From Sympetrum striolatum (lineage: Eukaryota > Arthropoda > Insecta > Odonata > Libellulidae), in the NCBI GenBank assembly GCA_947579665.1, contig OX388351.1:62380939-62444938 (forward strand): a DNA stretch of 64,000 nt, given 5' to 3'. A program made the translations under genes and the position numbers. Below the pieces are notes generated by a model, which searched no databases, had not been told where the DNA came from, and was given only the letters and a program-made list of their open reading frames with translations. This document shows positions 52,804 to 63,239 of this stretch, in pieces (the first letter of the stretch is position 1; every line of letters begins with the position of its first letter).

Positions 52804-53203
52804 GATGAGAATGGCAACTGAAATTCAACGCTATTCAAGATAAACGTGGGCCTATAGCTGCTTTTGGGAAAATGAGATTTTCCCGATTTTCAGAATTCTC
52901 GGAAATGCGTGGGCAACTCGGTAGGTAGGAATGCTTCTAAACAAAGATGCAAGCACAATAAGCTTAGTATGAGGGACCATAAACCCTAAAACCTCCGAGA
53001 AAAAGAGGTACTTATCTAAATGGGTACGGGGAAAAAGTATGAGTCACTAATGGTCATGGAATAAGCGAATTTTTCCGGAGGGACTGAGGGTATGGAAAAG
53101 AGAAAGTTCGTCCACGGCGCGCTACAGGGAGAATGAAAAGGTACGTTCACAGCAGCCTACCGTGCGATCATACTAGGTACGTTCACAGCAGTGAAAGGGT
53201 TAA

Positions 53204-53527
53204 ATAGAGCATTAAGTCACTGTCACCCTTTGCTTGCCTGCTGGGGCATGGGGCAGGAGAAGGTGACAGTGAGGGCGATGGAGAAGTGTTGTTGTCCTCC
53301 TCTTCCCGTACCTCACTGGAAGCAGCTCCCACTTCTTCCTGTGCCATACTGTTCGCTGGCATTCCCACATTTGTCTCGGTGGTCCGATTTACCATAAAAT
53401 TAACTAAAAAATCCATCTGCTCCTCATATTTCCACAGTCTTCTGGTGGTTACCTCCTGTCCCGATCGAGACAACTTCCTTCTTTTTATAGCGTCCTGATG
53501 GCAGTCTCGCAGTCTCTTCCAATCCAT
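53204..53527 (-). pseudogene. MADF-BESS protein, 5' half (MADF)
   Basis: The frame starts MDWKRLRDCHQDAIKRRKLS, SGQEVTTRRLWKYEEQMDFL, the second half of a MADF DNA-binding domain. A Ser/Pro linker and KGDSDLMLYL follow, then the piggyBac begins. The 3' half is at 48864-49081. It lies head-to-head with the Harbinger transposase that begins at 53560, the usual two-gene layout of this transposon group. Confidence 0.7.
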
Positions 53528-53559
53528 TTTGATAACAGATGCTGATAAAATAAAATTAC

Positions 53560-54353
53560 ATGGTTTTAATATTAATGTGCACTTCTTTCAGGTTCCTATC
53601 TACCGGAATATCGTACAGATCACTTTCATTCAGTTACAGAATGGGTGAATCGACTGTCAGAAGAATAGTTAATGAAGTATGTGAAGCTTTATGGCAAAGG
53701 CTACAACCAATTGTACTGGAAAATCCTTTAAGAGAAACCTGGCTTCAAGCAGCGAAAAATTTTGAGCATTTGAAAATGGCGAAAAAATGCCACATGTATT
53801 CTTCGGCGACGAGGCTTTCCCATTGTTGGAAAACTTAATGCGACCTTACCCCCAATCCCAATTGCAAGACGAAAAGCAAAAAATAATCAATTATAGGCTT
53901 TCAAGAGCGCGATGCCTGGTAGAGAGCGCTTTTGGAATATTGTCTGCACAGTGGTGTGTGTACTTAAAACTGTTTGAAATGTCAGTTACAAATGTAGACA
54001 AAGTGGTAAAAGCGACATGTGTGTTACATAACTTCAGTCTGATAATAGTTTTACGATTGAAATTCTTGCTTCAGGCCGAGCCAAACAATGAGGAGTCTGC
54101 CTCATCTATCCCTAGCTGTTCCCAGGAGATCATTTTGATTCCTGGGGATTTTCATACTGAGGGTTCCCTCCCTTCCGTGCAGGATGTCATCCCCTGCCCC
54201 TCAGATTCCCCATCTGCATCGACACCAACGATGGGGAGAAGGAAAAAGAGGAAGGACATATGTTATGGTCAATGTTCTTCTTATTTTGTAGCTACTGCAT
54301 TGAATGCAATTCAAGAAATTGTAGTTCTAGTACCCACTTTTGACTCAAAGAAA
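53560..54353 (+). pseudogene. PIF/Harbinger transposase 2, internally deleted
   Basis: Plus-strand frame 53560-53838 reads FLSTGISYRSLSFSYRMGES, TVRRIVNEVCEALWQRLQPI, TWLQAAKNFEHL, then jumps to PHVFFGDEAFPLLENLMRPY, IINYRLSRARCLVESAFGIL in a second frame (53787-54356). The block with the first two catalytic aspartates (GAIDGKH and the following) is missing through a deletion of about 100 codons. The rest is well preserved. Confidence 0.85.
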
Positions 54354-54539
54354 TGATTACCTCTTTTCTGTTATATTAATCACAACTTCCATGAATTTCC
54401 TCAAACAGTATATCCTGTGCATGTTTAAGAGAGCTAATATATATCACAATAATTTAGTGTTGAAAGATAAGAGTTACTGTTGTCTCAACACTAAGAAATT
54501 GAAACATGATTTTGTTGTGCATTCATATATCCCTAAAAA

Positions 54540-54759
54540 CATATCCATTTCAGAAGACATAAATGAGAGGATTGCAGCATCCTCGGAGAGGCGAGCAGCT
54601 GCAGAAGAGGAGATGGTGGAAGTGGAGAAGGGGAAGGTGGAAGTGGAGGAAAGGAAGGTTGCTGCATTTGAGCAAATGACTGCTATATTAGCAGAGCTAG
54701 TTAGGATAAAGAGGCTGAAGTACACCTTAGTAACCAAAAATAAGGACTGTGGGATCTAA
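54540..54759 (+). pseudogene. Coiled-coil tail of an accessory DNA-binding protein
   Basis: The frame ends with INERIAASSERRAAAEEEMV, EVEKGKVEVEERKVAAFEQM, TAILAELVRI, a charged helix typical of Myb/SANT-like partner proteins of Harbinger elements. No upstream DNA-binding domain was found. Compare 16078-16220. Confidence 0.4.
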
Positions 54760-54769
54760 CTTAAATTGA

Positions 54770-55732
54770 AATTTAACTTAATAATTAACAATTTCTTTAC
54801 ATTACAAATGTTTTCATTTATTCATGAAATACTTTCAATGAAACATATTCCAATTACAATCAGTAATGGGTATATTACTGAAAAGTTTTCATTGAGCTCA
54901 TTTAAAATTACAATGTTAAATTTGCAATTAATTACAATGATAAATTACTGTTTGAAAAAGTAATCAGTGGGAAAATTAGAGAAATTCAACTCCAAGGTGA
55001 ACAATGTAGTTAGAACCAACTTTACCTTGCATTGGATGGTAATTAGCTCTTATGTGTAGTTTCAATCTGAGAATTAAGGTATGCTACAGTTGCTTTAGGG
55101 TTCTTCTTATTATACTTCCTGTTGAATATGGAAGACACTGATGCGCAGATTTATCCAAAAAAAGGAGGGTTATTAGAAGAAAATACAGAGGTGGATATTG
55201 TTTCATTTATTTTACAGAAAACATTAACAATGTATACCAAGAATTTTAAACAAAGTAAGAAAATGGAATTTCATTTGCAATGATTTACTCAAGGAAATCC
55301 TTTATTCCATCAAATAAGAGATAGAATAGTATGTCAGTCCAGCATTTACCGCAAAGAAACCTATACACACATTATACCACAAAGGAAATGCGAACACTAT
55401 AAAAAACAAGTACATATAAAAATATTTACAATATATATTAAACAGAGAAGAATGAACACAAAAATAAATTCCAAGATCACAGAAGCACACACCAGAATCA
55501 CCTAAAAAGATAAAGCATTTAAATCACACTGCACACATCGTTACCAGTAATTCAACTACTTTTACTTTGTTAAATCACATCACGGATTACAATATGTACA
55601 TAACATTCACATACATTTATGCAACTATTACTTAGAATAACATAGAGACTAAAATGATAGAACAGCAAAAAGAAACACAGACACACAACATTAAATAATT
55701 CTTACCTTTATACATTCAGGCGGTTGATAATT
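54770..55732. other. AT-rich spacer
   Basis: No supported feature. The minus frame at 55302-55490 lacks recognisable motifs. Confidence 0.4.
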
Positions 55733-57274
55733 CTTTCCCTGACTACCCTGGCTTCCTGCAATAAATCTTCTATTTGAACCTCCTCCTGTGGGAGGGGGTT
55801 CAAAGCTACTACTTCTTCCACTGGTATTTCAGCCTCAGGCAACCCTCCTGTAATGCACATATTATGAAGCACCACGGCAGCATTGATAATGCGCCCACAT
55901 TTAACAGGAGCATACTACAGTGTGCGACTCCTAAGGAGGCAGCGGAATCGGCCTTGCAAAAGGCCAATTCACCTTTCCACTGTGCTCCTAGCTCGAACGT
56001 GCATGGCCGTGTACCTTGCCTCGGGTGAGCCAGCCCTGGGATTCAGAATGGGGGTTTGCAGCCATGAAGGTATCCTGAATCTCCTGTAAAGTCAAAACAT
56101 TTCATGTTAGTAGGACTTTAAAATTTTTTGCTCAAAAGTTATAGCACTTCATAAGGTATGCAACTTGGCAAATACCCAACAGCCAGCACTGCTTGCCGCT
56201 TGCCCAAACACCCATTAGGTCTCTTTTAATGGGTGACTCATTCCAAATATATGCATTGTGCGTGCAGCCTCCAAATCCATTAAAACAGTACATGATTTTC
56301 ATGTCCGAATCACATATCTGCAAAATCATGAATGAGAAATACATTGCAATTTTAATTTCATATGATTATTACCATTTCAGTTGGTTTTATTTCAAGTAAT
56401 TGCTGCGCACTTTCATATTTGCCACTTACTATCATAGCATTGATGGAATGAAAAGCCTTTCTGTTGAAAAATAAGTTCTCATCCTCTGCTGGACCTTAAA
56501 TAGCGATATGAGTACCATCAATGTATCATAGCACTCCAGGAATTTGAGATGACAAAAAATTCCTGTGAGGAGGATAGTAAGAAATCAATTTTTAATGAAG
56601 GCATTCTCTTTCCTTACAGATTTCTCAGCCCACCAGCACTGTGAAAATAGTTTTTTGTTTTTGTAATTATATGTATAAGTTCATTCTTTAGATATGTATG
56701 CATAATGCACATATGTACCTGTTTTGATTTATTTCACAAATAAATATTTCACAAAGATTATACATTTTTACTTACTTTCTTATTACTGCTCTCCTTTCCT
56801 CTTCTGTCCTTGGGAAAGGAATCCATTTCCTCAGGATTTTGTTGGAATTAAGGCCAGCAGTAATCTCCTCAAGTGCATTAGATACGCTGCTTTGGCATAG
56901 CCCAAGGTTGCTATCACTTCCTACGCTTTTCTGATAGCTTCCTTGGGCATAGAAGTGCAGCGCACAAAGGACCTTGATAAATGACTTCAGTTAGTTATCA
57001 TCTCAGCTGAATGCTCATTTGTTAATCTCCCATAACCTTTTATCTACCTTGAGCTCTGCCGGAATGGCTGAACTTGATCTTGGAGCCACCATATGAGGAC
57101 GCAATTCCTCTCCTGGGAAAAACGGTAGAGCCCATTAAATAAATCCTCACTCAAAGAGAAAGGGTCAGAAGCATCTCTAAGTCTCCGCAATCTGAGGCTA
57201 TTACACCGTCTTTCATCTCTCAGCCTTCTTTCCCTTTGTGCTCTTAAAAACATGAGCAACTCTGCATCATCCAC
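55733..57274 (-). pseudogene. HARBI1-like Harbinger transposase with four readable introns
   Basis: Exon 1 (57274-57048) gives LRRLRDASDPFSLSEDLFNG and, after a 1-nt shift, RPHMVAPRSSSAIPAELK. Introns lie at 56973-57047, 56563-56775, 56318-56429 and 56084-56175, each with GT and AG ends that restore the expected protein. Exons encode VLCALHFYAQGSYQKSVGSD, FPRTEEERRAVIRK, YIDGTHIAI (first Asp), ICDSDMKIMYCFNGFGGCTH, WLLG|DSGYL, and TPILNPRAGSPEARYTAMHV, STVERWIGLLQGRFRCLLR. Two stops and two single-base shifts inactivate it. HARBI1-type proteins are transposon nucleases. Confidence 0.85.
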
Positions 57275-59300
57275 AGCTTAAAAAGTAACGTTCTATTATT
57301 CATTACAATTCAGTCAATCTTCAGATGTAGGTTTATAGCAAAGCACATAATAATTGGTAGTACTTCTGATACATAATTAGACCATTACATTTGTAATATC
57401 ATGAAAAAATACTCTTCATTGGGAATGCTGCACTTATTTTCAGTCTTTGACCTATTCAGCTCAAAATATATGGCAAAACGTAAATATTGAAGATGTGGAA
57501 TTTCATAACAAAACTATTGCTTCAACAAACGTAACAAACTTTACATGCAAAAACTGCTCCTCACAACATAGAATCAATGAACCTACAGAAACATTGGGGG
57601 AATATCAAAGGAGGATTTAGTCCAGAGAGAGTCAAAATGGTTTTATACTTGACAGTTATTTCAGATACAAACAGATGAATACAATTAAGGCTACAAGCAT
57701 ATTACCGAAGATAGTATACAAATTCGTGGTAAATTTCTAGATTCAAATTTACCAAATTCGTTATTGGGTAGTAAGAGATGATGATTTTTTTTAACATATT
57801 AGATCATTAATGTTTATAGAATGTGTTTATCTCCTCATCTCCATGTGCAAATAGCCAATCTTTCACAGTTCTTGAGGATCCGAACTTCTAGTAATTGACT
57901 TGCAAGAGGCTTCGAACATTTTTCTGTATATAGACACAATGAACAAGGGCTCACGGATAGTATTATGTAGTATCTCTCGATAACCGGTGGGAGCCAACAT
58001 GCGGAATGACCTAAGATATCGAAGATTATTTAAAATACGATATCACAGTCACATGCTACTCACACAACGTTTAATATTCACAAAAATCTATTGCAATATT
58101 ACCTGCACATTATACACGAATATAACAATAATAAAAATCAATCCCAAAGTTTTCACCTCACTCCTACAGCAACAACGCTACTTCTTCGGAAAAACATATA
58201 ATTCTTACATTCTAACTTCGTAAGCTACTAACACGACCTTTAATATTTACAAAAATGTATTGCAATATTACCTGCACAGTGTTATTACTCACGAATATAA
58301 CAAAAATAGCGACTATTCCAAGAAAACAATCAAGCAAGCTTATCTCGCCGCAAAGAAGTACGTTCCCCGATTTAGAAAGCGATGTCGATATAATAACGAT
58401 ATAAAAATCGAAAACTAACATACTATTCAAGATATTACCACCAAGCCAACTATTATTGTAAATTTGTCTCGATTTCACTCCCGAAAAGTTCTTCGTCACC
58501 TTAAAAATAAAATTTTTTTAGCAGACACATACTTTGGACTGCACGATGGCATTTATCATAGGTTGCGTTCAACTTAAAAAATGTTTTACAAAGTTTTGGT
58601 TTATTTAAACTAAATAGCATGGTTGTATTAGTGCTTATGATACAAAGAGCAACTGAGGGAAAAACCAGATTTTAATATTGGATAGGTAGATAGTATTAGC
58701 AGTTTTGAAAACGATCACCGGTGAAATATTCGGGACTTTTCTTATTAAAATTCTTAAAGTTTAAGTTAATATAATTCATAATATACAAGTACAAAACACA
58801 CATATTCGAAGAGAACAACTCTTCCTTAATGACAATATAATTATATTATGTAACATTATCAGAAAAATAGCGTCTGCTCAAAGTGACAGCTTCACTCGAC
58901 TCATAAAATCTGTGGAACGAGTGCTCAGACCCGCTCTTTCCCAGACGGTCGGTACTCGACAGAGAAACGATTCGAGTACCGAGCAAAAATATTTCATGGT
59001 GACTCGGAAGACGCATTCTGTAGATTGTGACGTTTTTTCGATCCAAGCAGCCATGTTTTTATCGAGTTCTCGATACTCGACACTTTCGTGGTAACCCCCC
59101 AGGAATCAACATTGACAGAATCATCCGATGTTACAAATTTTTTGTCACCATCAACATCATGCCAAGGTAAAGATTGACACTAACCTCATGTTAATGGTTA
59201 AGTAATCTTAGGAATTCCGTTTCTGATATATATTTTGTATGTCATTGATTAAATGGAGTCAATGCTTTTTCGGTGAATAGTGACGCTGTAAATTCCTCAG
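57275..59300. other. AT-rich stretch with an imperfect 80-bp duplication
   Basis: 58055-58130 and 58215-58300 share TTGCAATATTACCTGCACA and flanking sequence. No gene could be supported. Confidence 0.45.
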
Positions 59301-59659
59301 GCAGAAACTCTACATGTGCCCAACAGGGTGAGAAATGCATTCCTTTTATAATTGGCAATTATTGCAACAAAGTAATATGTAGTGTATTTAGTGTAATGTA
59401 TATTTATGTATATATAATTGACGTTCCCTTTACAGGAAGAACAATTTTTGAATGGGAGGAAACTGGAGAATGCAGCTGTGGTTCACCATGCTGCAATAGA
59501 AACAGGCATAAGTATGTCTGTATGAATGATTTTATATTAAAACAATTGTAAAATTGCATTTGCCATATCAGACCATTCCCTCTTATACACCTTGATGAAA
59601 ATTATTTGGTTAGTTAAATGTTCTAAGTCTTCTTAAGTTCTCTAAATTTTACTCTTCAG

Positions 59660-60835
59660 GCACTATTGAAAACCTGAAGAAAAGAGTTATGGCCACCAAT
59701 ATTCTTCTTTGGGAGCTTCTCAAAAATTCAAAGTGCATGAGGATGGCATTAGATGGTATAAAGATGCATGAGTCAGTGCCTAGACTGGAAATGGGCATGG
59801 AAGAGGTCCATTTCCTCTAGAGTCAGAGGATGACTATAAAACTATGGAGGAGAAGTTAAATGATAAAACATTCAAGGAGTTGGTCGTAAGTTTTGGATGA
59901 AAATTCACTTGTTTGCGTATCTTCCCATTTCTCCCATTCCCTTTGTTCCTTTCTGTCTCTCTCATACTTATGTCAAAATTAGTCACACTGACTCTAATTT
60001 ACCAAACTACCAGATCCGGATTAGTGTTTGTGCATGTCTCTGCCATCATTTGTATTTTAATCCCCAAAAGTTACTCAAAGACCATATGTTATATTGGGTT
60101 TCCTTTTCTAATTCAAATTACCTAGCTTATTTTGCATTTTCAGAAAAAGGAGTTATAAGTCCAGGGAGGTGTATCTTTGGTGGCCTCAGTCAACAGTATC
60201 ATGTACCGGATAATGATGGATTCCCTGGCAGTACCATTCACTTATAAAGGTGTCCCTGCAAGGTTTAAATCAGCCTTCAAAGACTTGAAACTAGATAAAT
60301 TAATATTTGGTGAGAAAATAATTCATAGATTGTAAACAGAAGTTCAGCAGAATGAAGTGCATGATGGAAATATGTTCTTTTATGTCCATAGTGACAGTTA
60401 TTACATCACTCAGTGTTCCAACCTGAAGGTTGACATATTAATTGTATTTACTATATCCAACATTAGCTTTCCTGCTAAGATTAGTAACTCAACCCTTCAA
60501 CTCATTAAAGTTGATCTGTTATGAGACTGCTTAGGAAACAGTTGTGAGTATGGAGATACATTTCTTGTCCATCTCTAGTAAAGAATGAGTATAGTTTGTC
60601 TCATGACCTGATAGAAAACTAGCAAAAATACTTTTATAAATTCTTTCAGTAGATTAAACACAAATGAATAATACTTTTAACTTTCATTTTCATTTCAGTG
60701 GTAATACAGGGAAGAGCCAGTTTGGCCTACTCATCAAAGAAGGAAGTGGGAAAAGTGATAGCGGATTGGCTGTGCCAAGCAGGTGCCAGGATGAAAAGGA
60801 GAAATGGTCACCATACAGATGGAACAGTTGTGTAA
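59660..60835 (+). pseudogene. Spliced DUF4806-like gene relic
   Basis: Three exons with good splice sites are visible: 59660-59885 (acceptor CTCTTCAG, donor GTAAGT), 60144-60309 (CATTTTCAG, GTGAGA) and 60699-60835 (CATTTCAG, stop). They encode ENLKKRVMATNILLWELLKN, FPLESEDDYKTMEEKLNDKT, QGGVSLVASVNSIMYRIMMD, FTYKGVPARFKSAFKDLKLD and KEVGKVIADWLCQAGARMKR. The pattern resembles DUF4806 proteins, a family with many insect copies. Exon 1 has a 1-nt frameshift and exon 2 an in-frame TAA. Possible upstream exons lie at 59302-59330 and 59437-59510. Confidence 0.55.
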
Positions 60836-62235
60836 ATTAATTGTGTAAATATTTTTAATCAATGAATTTTTTGTCTATGATTTTTTATTGATATTGTTTA
60901 TTATTATTTGTTTATTGTGTATCAGTATTGAGTCTTTTGTCATGTATTTCACTCTGTCTGACAATAAATGTATTATTATTATTATGAATATCTTGAATTA
61001 AAAAATTTTGATTATAAATTGATGGTCTTCTCATATATTACTGATCACTTCCTGATAAGTTTATTTTGGATTTTTCCATTCATGCGTTGTGCGGTTTGTC
61101 ATAACAGTATGAAAATTGTTTTTAATTTTTGATAGGTCAATAATTGAATTGTATGCCTTGAGTTAAGAAGTAATGTTTTGTGCATGCCATCCAATGAGCA
61201 ATGCAATTAAGACATGTGGGAATCCCTCTTGAAACATCCATTAATGGAAATTTAATTAATCATTAGGGATTAAACAATTTAAGATTCAATAAATTTTTCA
61301 TTTTCTGAAGAATTCATTATAATGGTGTATTACTGATCTCTTATTGATGTCTCAAAGATAAATCAGTGGTGCCTTAGTAAGAGTTGCACCAGAAATGTTA
61401 TAATTTTCATGAGTTATATATAAAAATAGGAATTTAAATGTCAGTTTGAAAGTAATTTCTTGTATGTGACATCCCTTGATCACTGTAATTAACTTGCTCA
61501 AGAAATATGTGGGATTTACTGTAAAACAGCCTTTAATTTAAGCTACCAGAAATAATAAGTGAAATGAGGGTGCCCCCCTCACCGGCTGCTTTTCCTTGAA
61601 AATATTTCAAAATCTAGATTAAATCCAGAAAAAAATACAAGATTAAATCTCAAAAAATTGTATAAAATCTAGATTTAATATGCCATGTAGAGGACATTGC
61701 ACCTACAAAAATCTAGTTTTTTTCTGGATCCAATGTTGGCTAGTATCTATATTAAATCTGTTTTCTTGGTTTGTAGGGTTATTCTCACTTCTTAGGAATG
61801 ATTGCCCGAGTTTTCGCTATTCCATGACTTCTTTGACCTATCGACTCAAAACTTAATTCGTTTTCAATTAAAATTCGTTTCTTAAATTCTTTTAAATTAG
61901 AATGCATTCTCCTGAATCTGGTTGAAATTTAGCAGGGAGATTTCAATGTGGCATTCATGAATCACCTCCCTTTTGGGCAGCAAAGATAGTACGTGTGGAA
62001 AACCACATCCTGTGTTATCCTGATCCTATGTTTAAGCAATACTCCGACATTTAATAATATATAAGCTAAACAAAATTAATACATACGCTTAAAAGTACAA
62101 TCTTCATTTATTGGTGATCTATTCCTTTTTCCTCACAGTAAATGGGAGAGAAGACATTTTTACTTTTTCTACAAACATTTTTATTGCATCTGACGGGATT
62201 TGAAATTATATTCATAGGGGGTTACATTTGCTATT
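60836..62235. other. AT-rich stretch; palindromic patch at 61595-61760
   Basis: No gene was seen. AAATCTAGATTTAAT-like sequences recur in both orientations at 61607-61760 and could form hairpins, perhaps a decayed MITE. Confidence 0.35.
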
Positions 62236-62690
62236 TCAGTTGTTGTCAGCTCCCCTGATGGGGGGGGGCTGACAAAAAATGTAAGAGCTAAAGCACAACA
62301 GAACAAAAGAGTGGAGGGAGATGCAAGAAGTGTGAAGATCACAAAGGAAAGGGAGTCGTTTGAGAGGTGGGGAAAGGGATAAGGAAGGGAATGTGCGAAC
62401 CAAAAGGGTTAAGGGACTCTCGGTAAAGATATATTCCTTATTCTTGGAGTGGAATTGATGCTGATTGTTGATAATTTGTAATATTTTCAAGTGAATCAAT
62501 TTTAAGGCATTTTGAGCGACGGCACCCGCTACCCCCTGCCGGCAACGGAGGGGACATCTGCCTTCACTTGCTCTCGCCGACGTGACCACCATTTCATAGC
62601 TCAATTCCTCGTAAAAGAAGCTCAGAAGTTTGTGCATCATCTCGTACACTCGAAACTTAAGGTACATACGAGAGTCTACGTGATAGTCCC
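62236..62690 (-). other. Unrecognised open frame, 143 codons
   Basis: Frame 62667-62236, less AT-rich than its surroundings, reads MYLKFRVYEMMHKLLSFFYE, ELSYEMVVTSARASEGRCPL and RCRQGVAGAVAQN, then becomes low-complexity. It could be a host exon; TTTGCAG just upstream would serve as an acceptor. Nothing identifies the product. Confidence 0.3.
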
Positions 62691-62697
62691 TGCAAAT

Positions 62698-63031
62698 TAG
62701 GGTAACCAGATGCTCCGAGTCGAAAAAGCGGACATTCCACGACCACCCCCCCCATTACTAATCGAAAAATGAAAAAAACAAGAAAATAAAAAATCAATTG
62801 CATAATTAAAAAAAATAAAATTGAAAAACTTTTCAAAAAAGTGTTACTTACTCGTTGAGTCTTGAACCACAATAGTTTTATTCTAGTGACTATCAACTGT
62901 CAGGCAAAAAATATACTGAAGTACTTGGTGAAAGATTGTGTAAGATGGAAATATGTATAAAAATAGTTGATTGAGAGAAAAAAGCGGACAAGCGGACACG
63001 GGACAGAAAAAGCGGACGTCTGGTAACCCTA
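62698..63031. mobile_element. hAT-type MITE, 334 bp, 8-bp target duplication
   Basis: The ends TAGGGTAACCAGA and TCTGGTAACCCTA are perfect 13-bp inverted repeats. CTGCAAAT lies on both sides (62690-62697 and 63032-63039). An 8-bp duplication and about 12-bp ends are typical of hAT elements. AAAAAGCGGAC blocks are repeated just inside both ends. There is no coding capacity. Confidence 0.85.
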
Positions 63032-63042
63032 CTGCAAATGGA

Positions 63043-63237
63043 TCATCCATCCACAACGACGGCCCTGCCGACCTCTAGACGTTGGATTACGACGCGACTT
63101 CCGCTGGCTCTGGAGTGCAGCTCGATTTTTTTGTGTGTATCAATTATCCCCGAATGTTTAAATTTGCCCTGCACTAAATTATAAGCAAGTGATTTCTTTC
63201 CGAATATCACACTTGCAACATCGGTGGCGAAGCCCAC
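63043..63237 (-). other. Unrecognised open frame, 64 codons
   Basis: The frame gives MGFATDVASVIFGKKSLAYN, LVQGKFKHSGIIDTHKKIEL and ends VGRAVVVDG. It is GC-richer than the surroundings. Removing the MITE does not join it to 62667-62236 without a stop (TGA at 63043-63045). Confidence 0.25.
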
Positions 63238-63239
63238 GC

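Larger units (their letters stand above)
49086..53199 (-). mobile_element. Complete piggyBac element with TTAA duplication, carrying a LINE
   Basis: TTAA at 49082-49085 and 53200-53203 bound a 4,114-bp element with ends CCCTTTCGCTGCGGC and (rc) CCCTTTCACTGCTGTG. Near the right end a 17-bp sequence, AGGTACGTTCACAGCAG, is repeated (about 53139 and 53175). Removing the LINE leaves about 2.28 kb and one transposase gene. It lies inside a MADF-BESS gene. Confidence 0.9.

Noticed and set aside
62236..63237. One host gene split by the hAT MITE
   Set aside because: Removing the MITE and one target copy preserves the reading phase but leaves a TGA between the two frames, and no product is recognisable.
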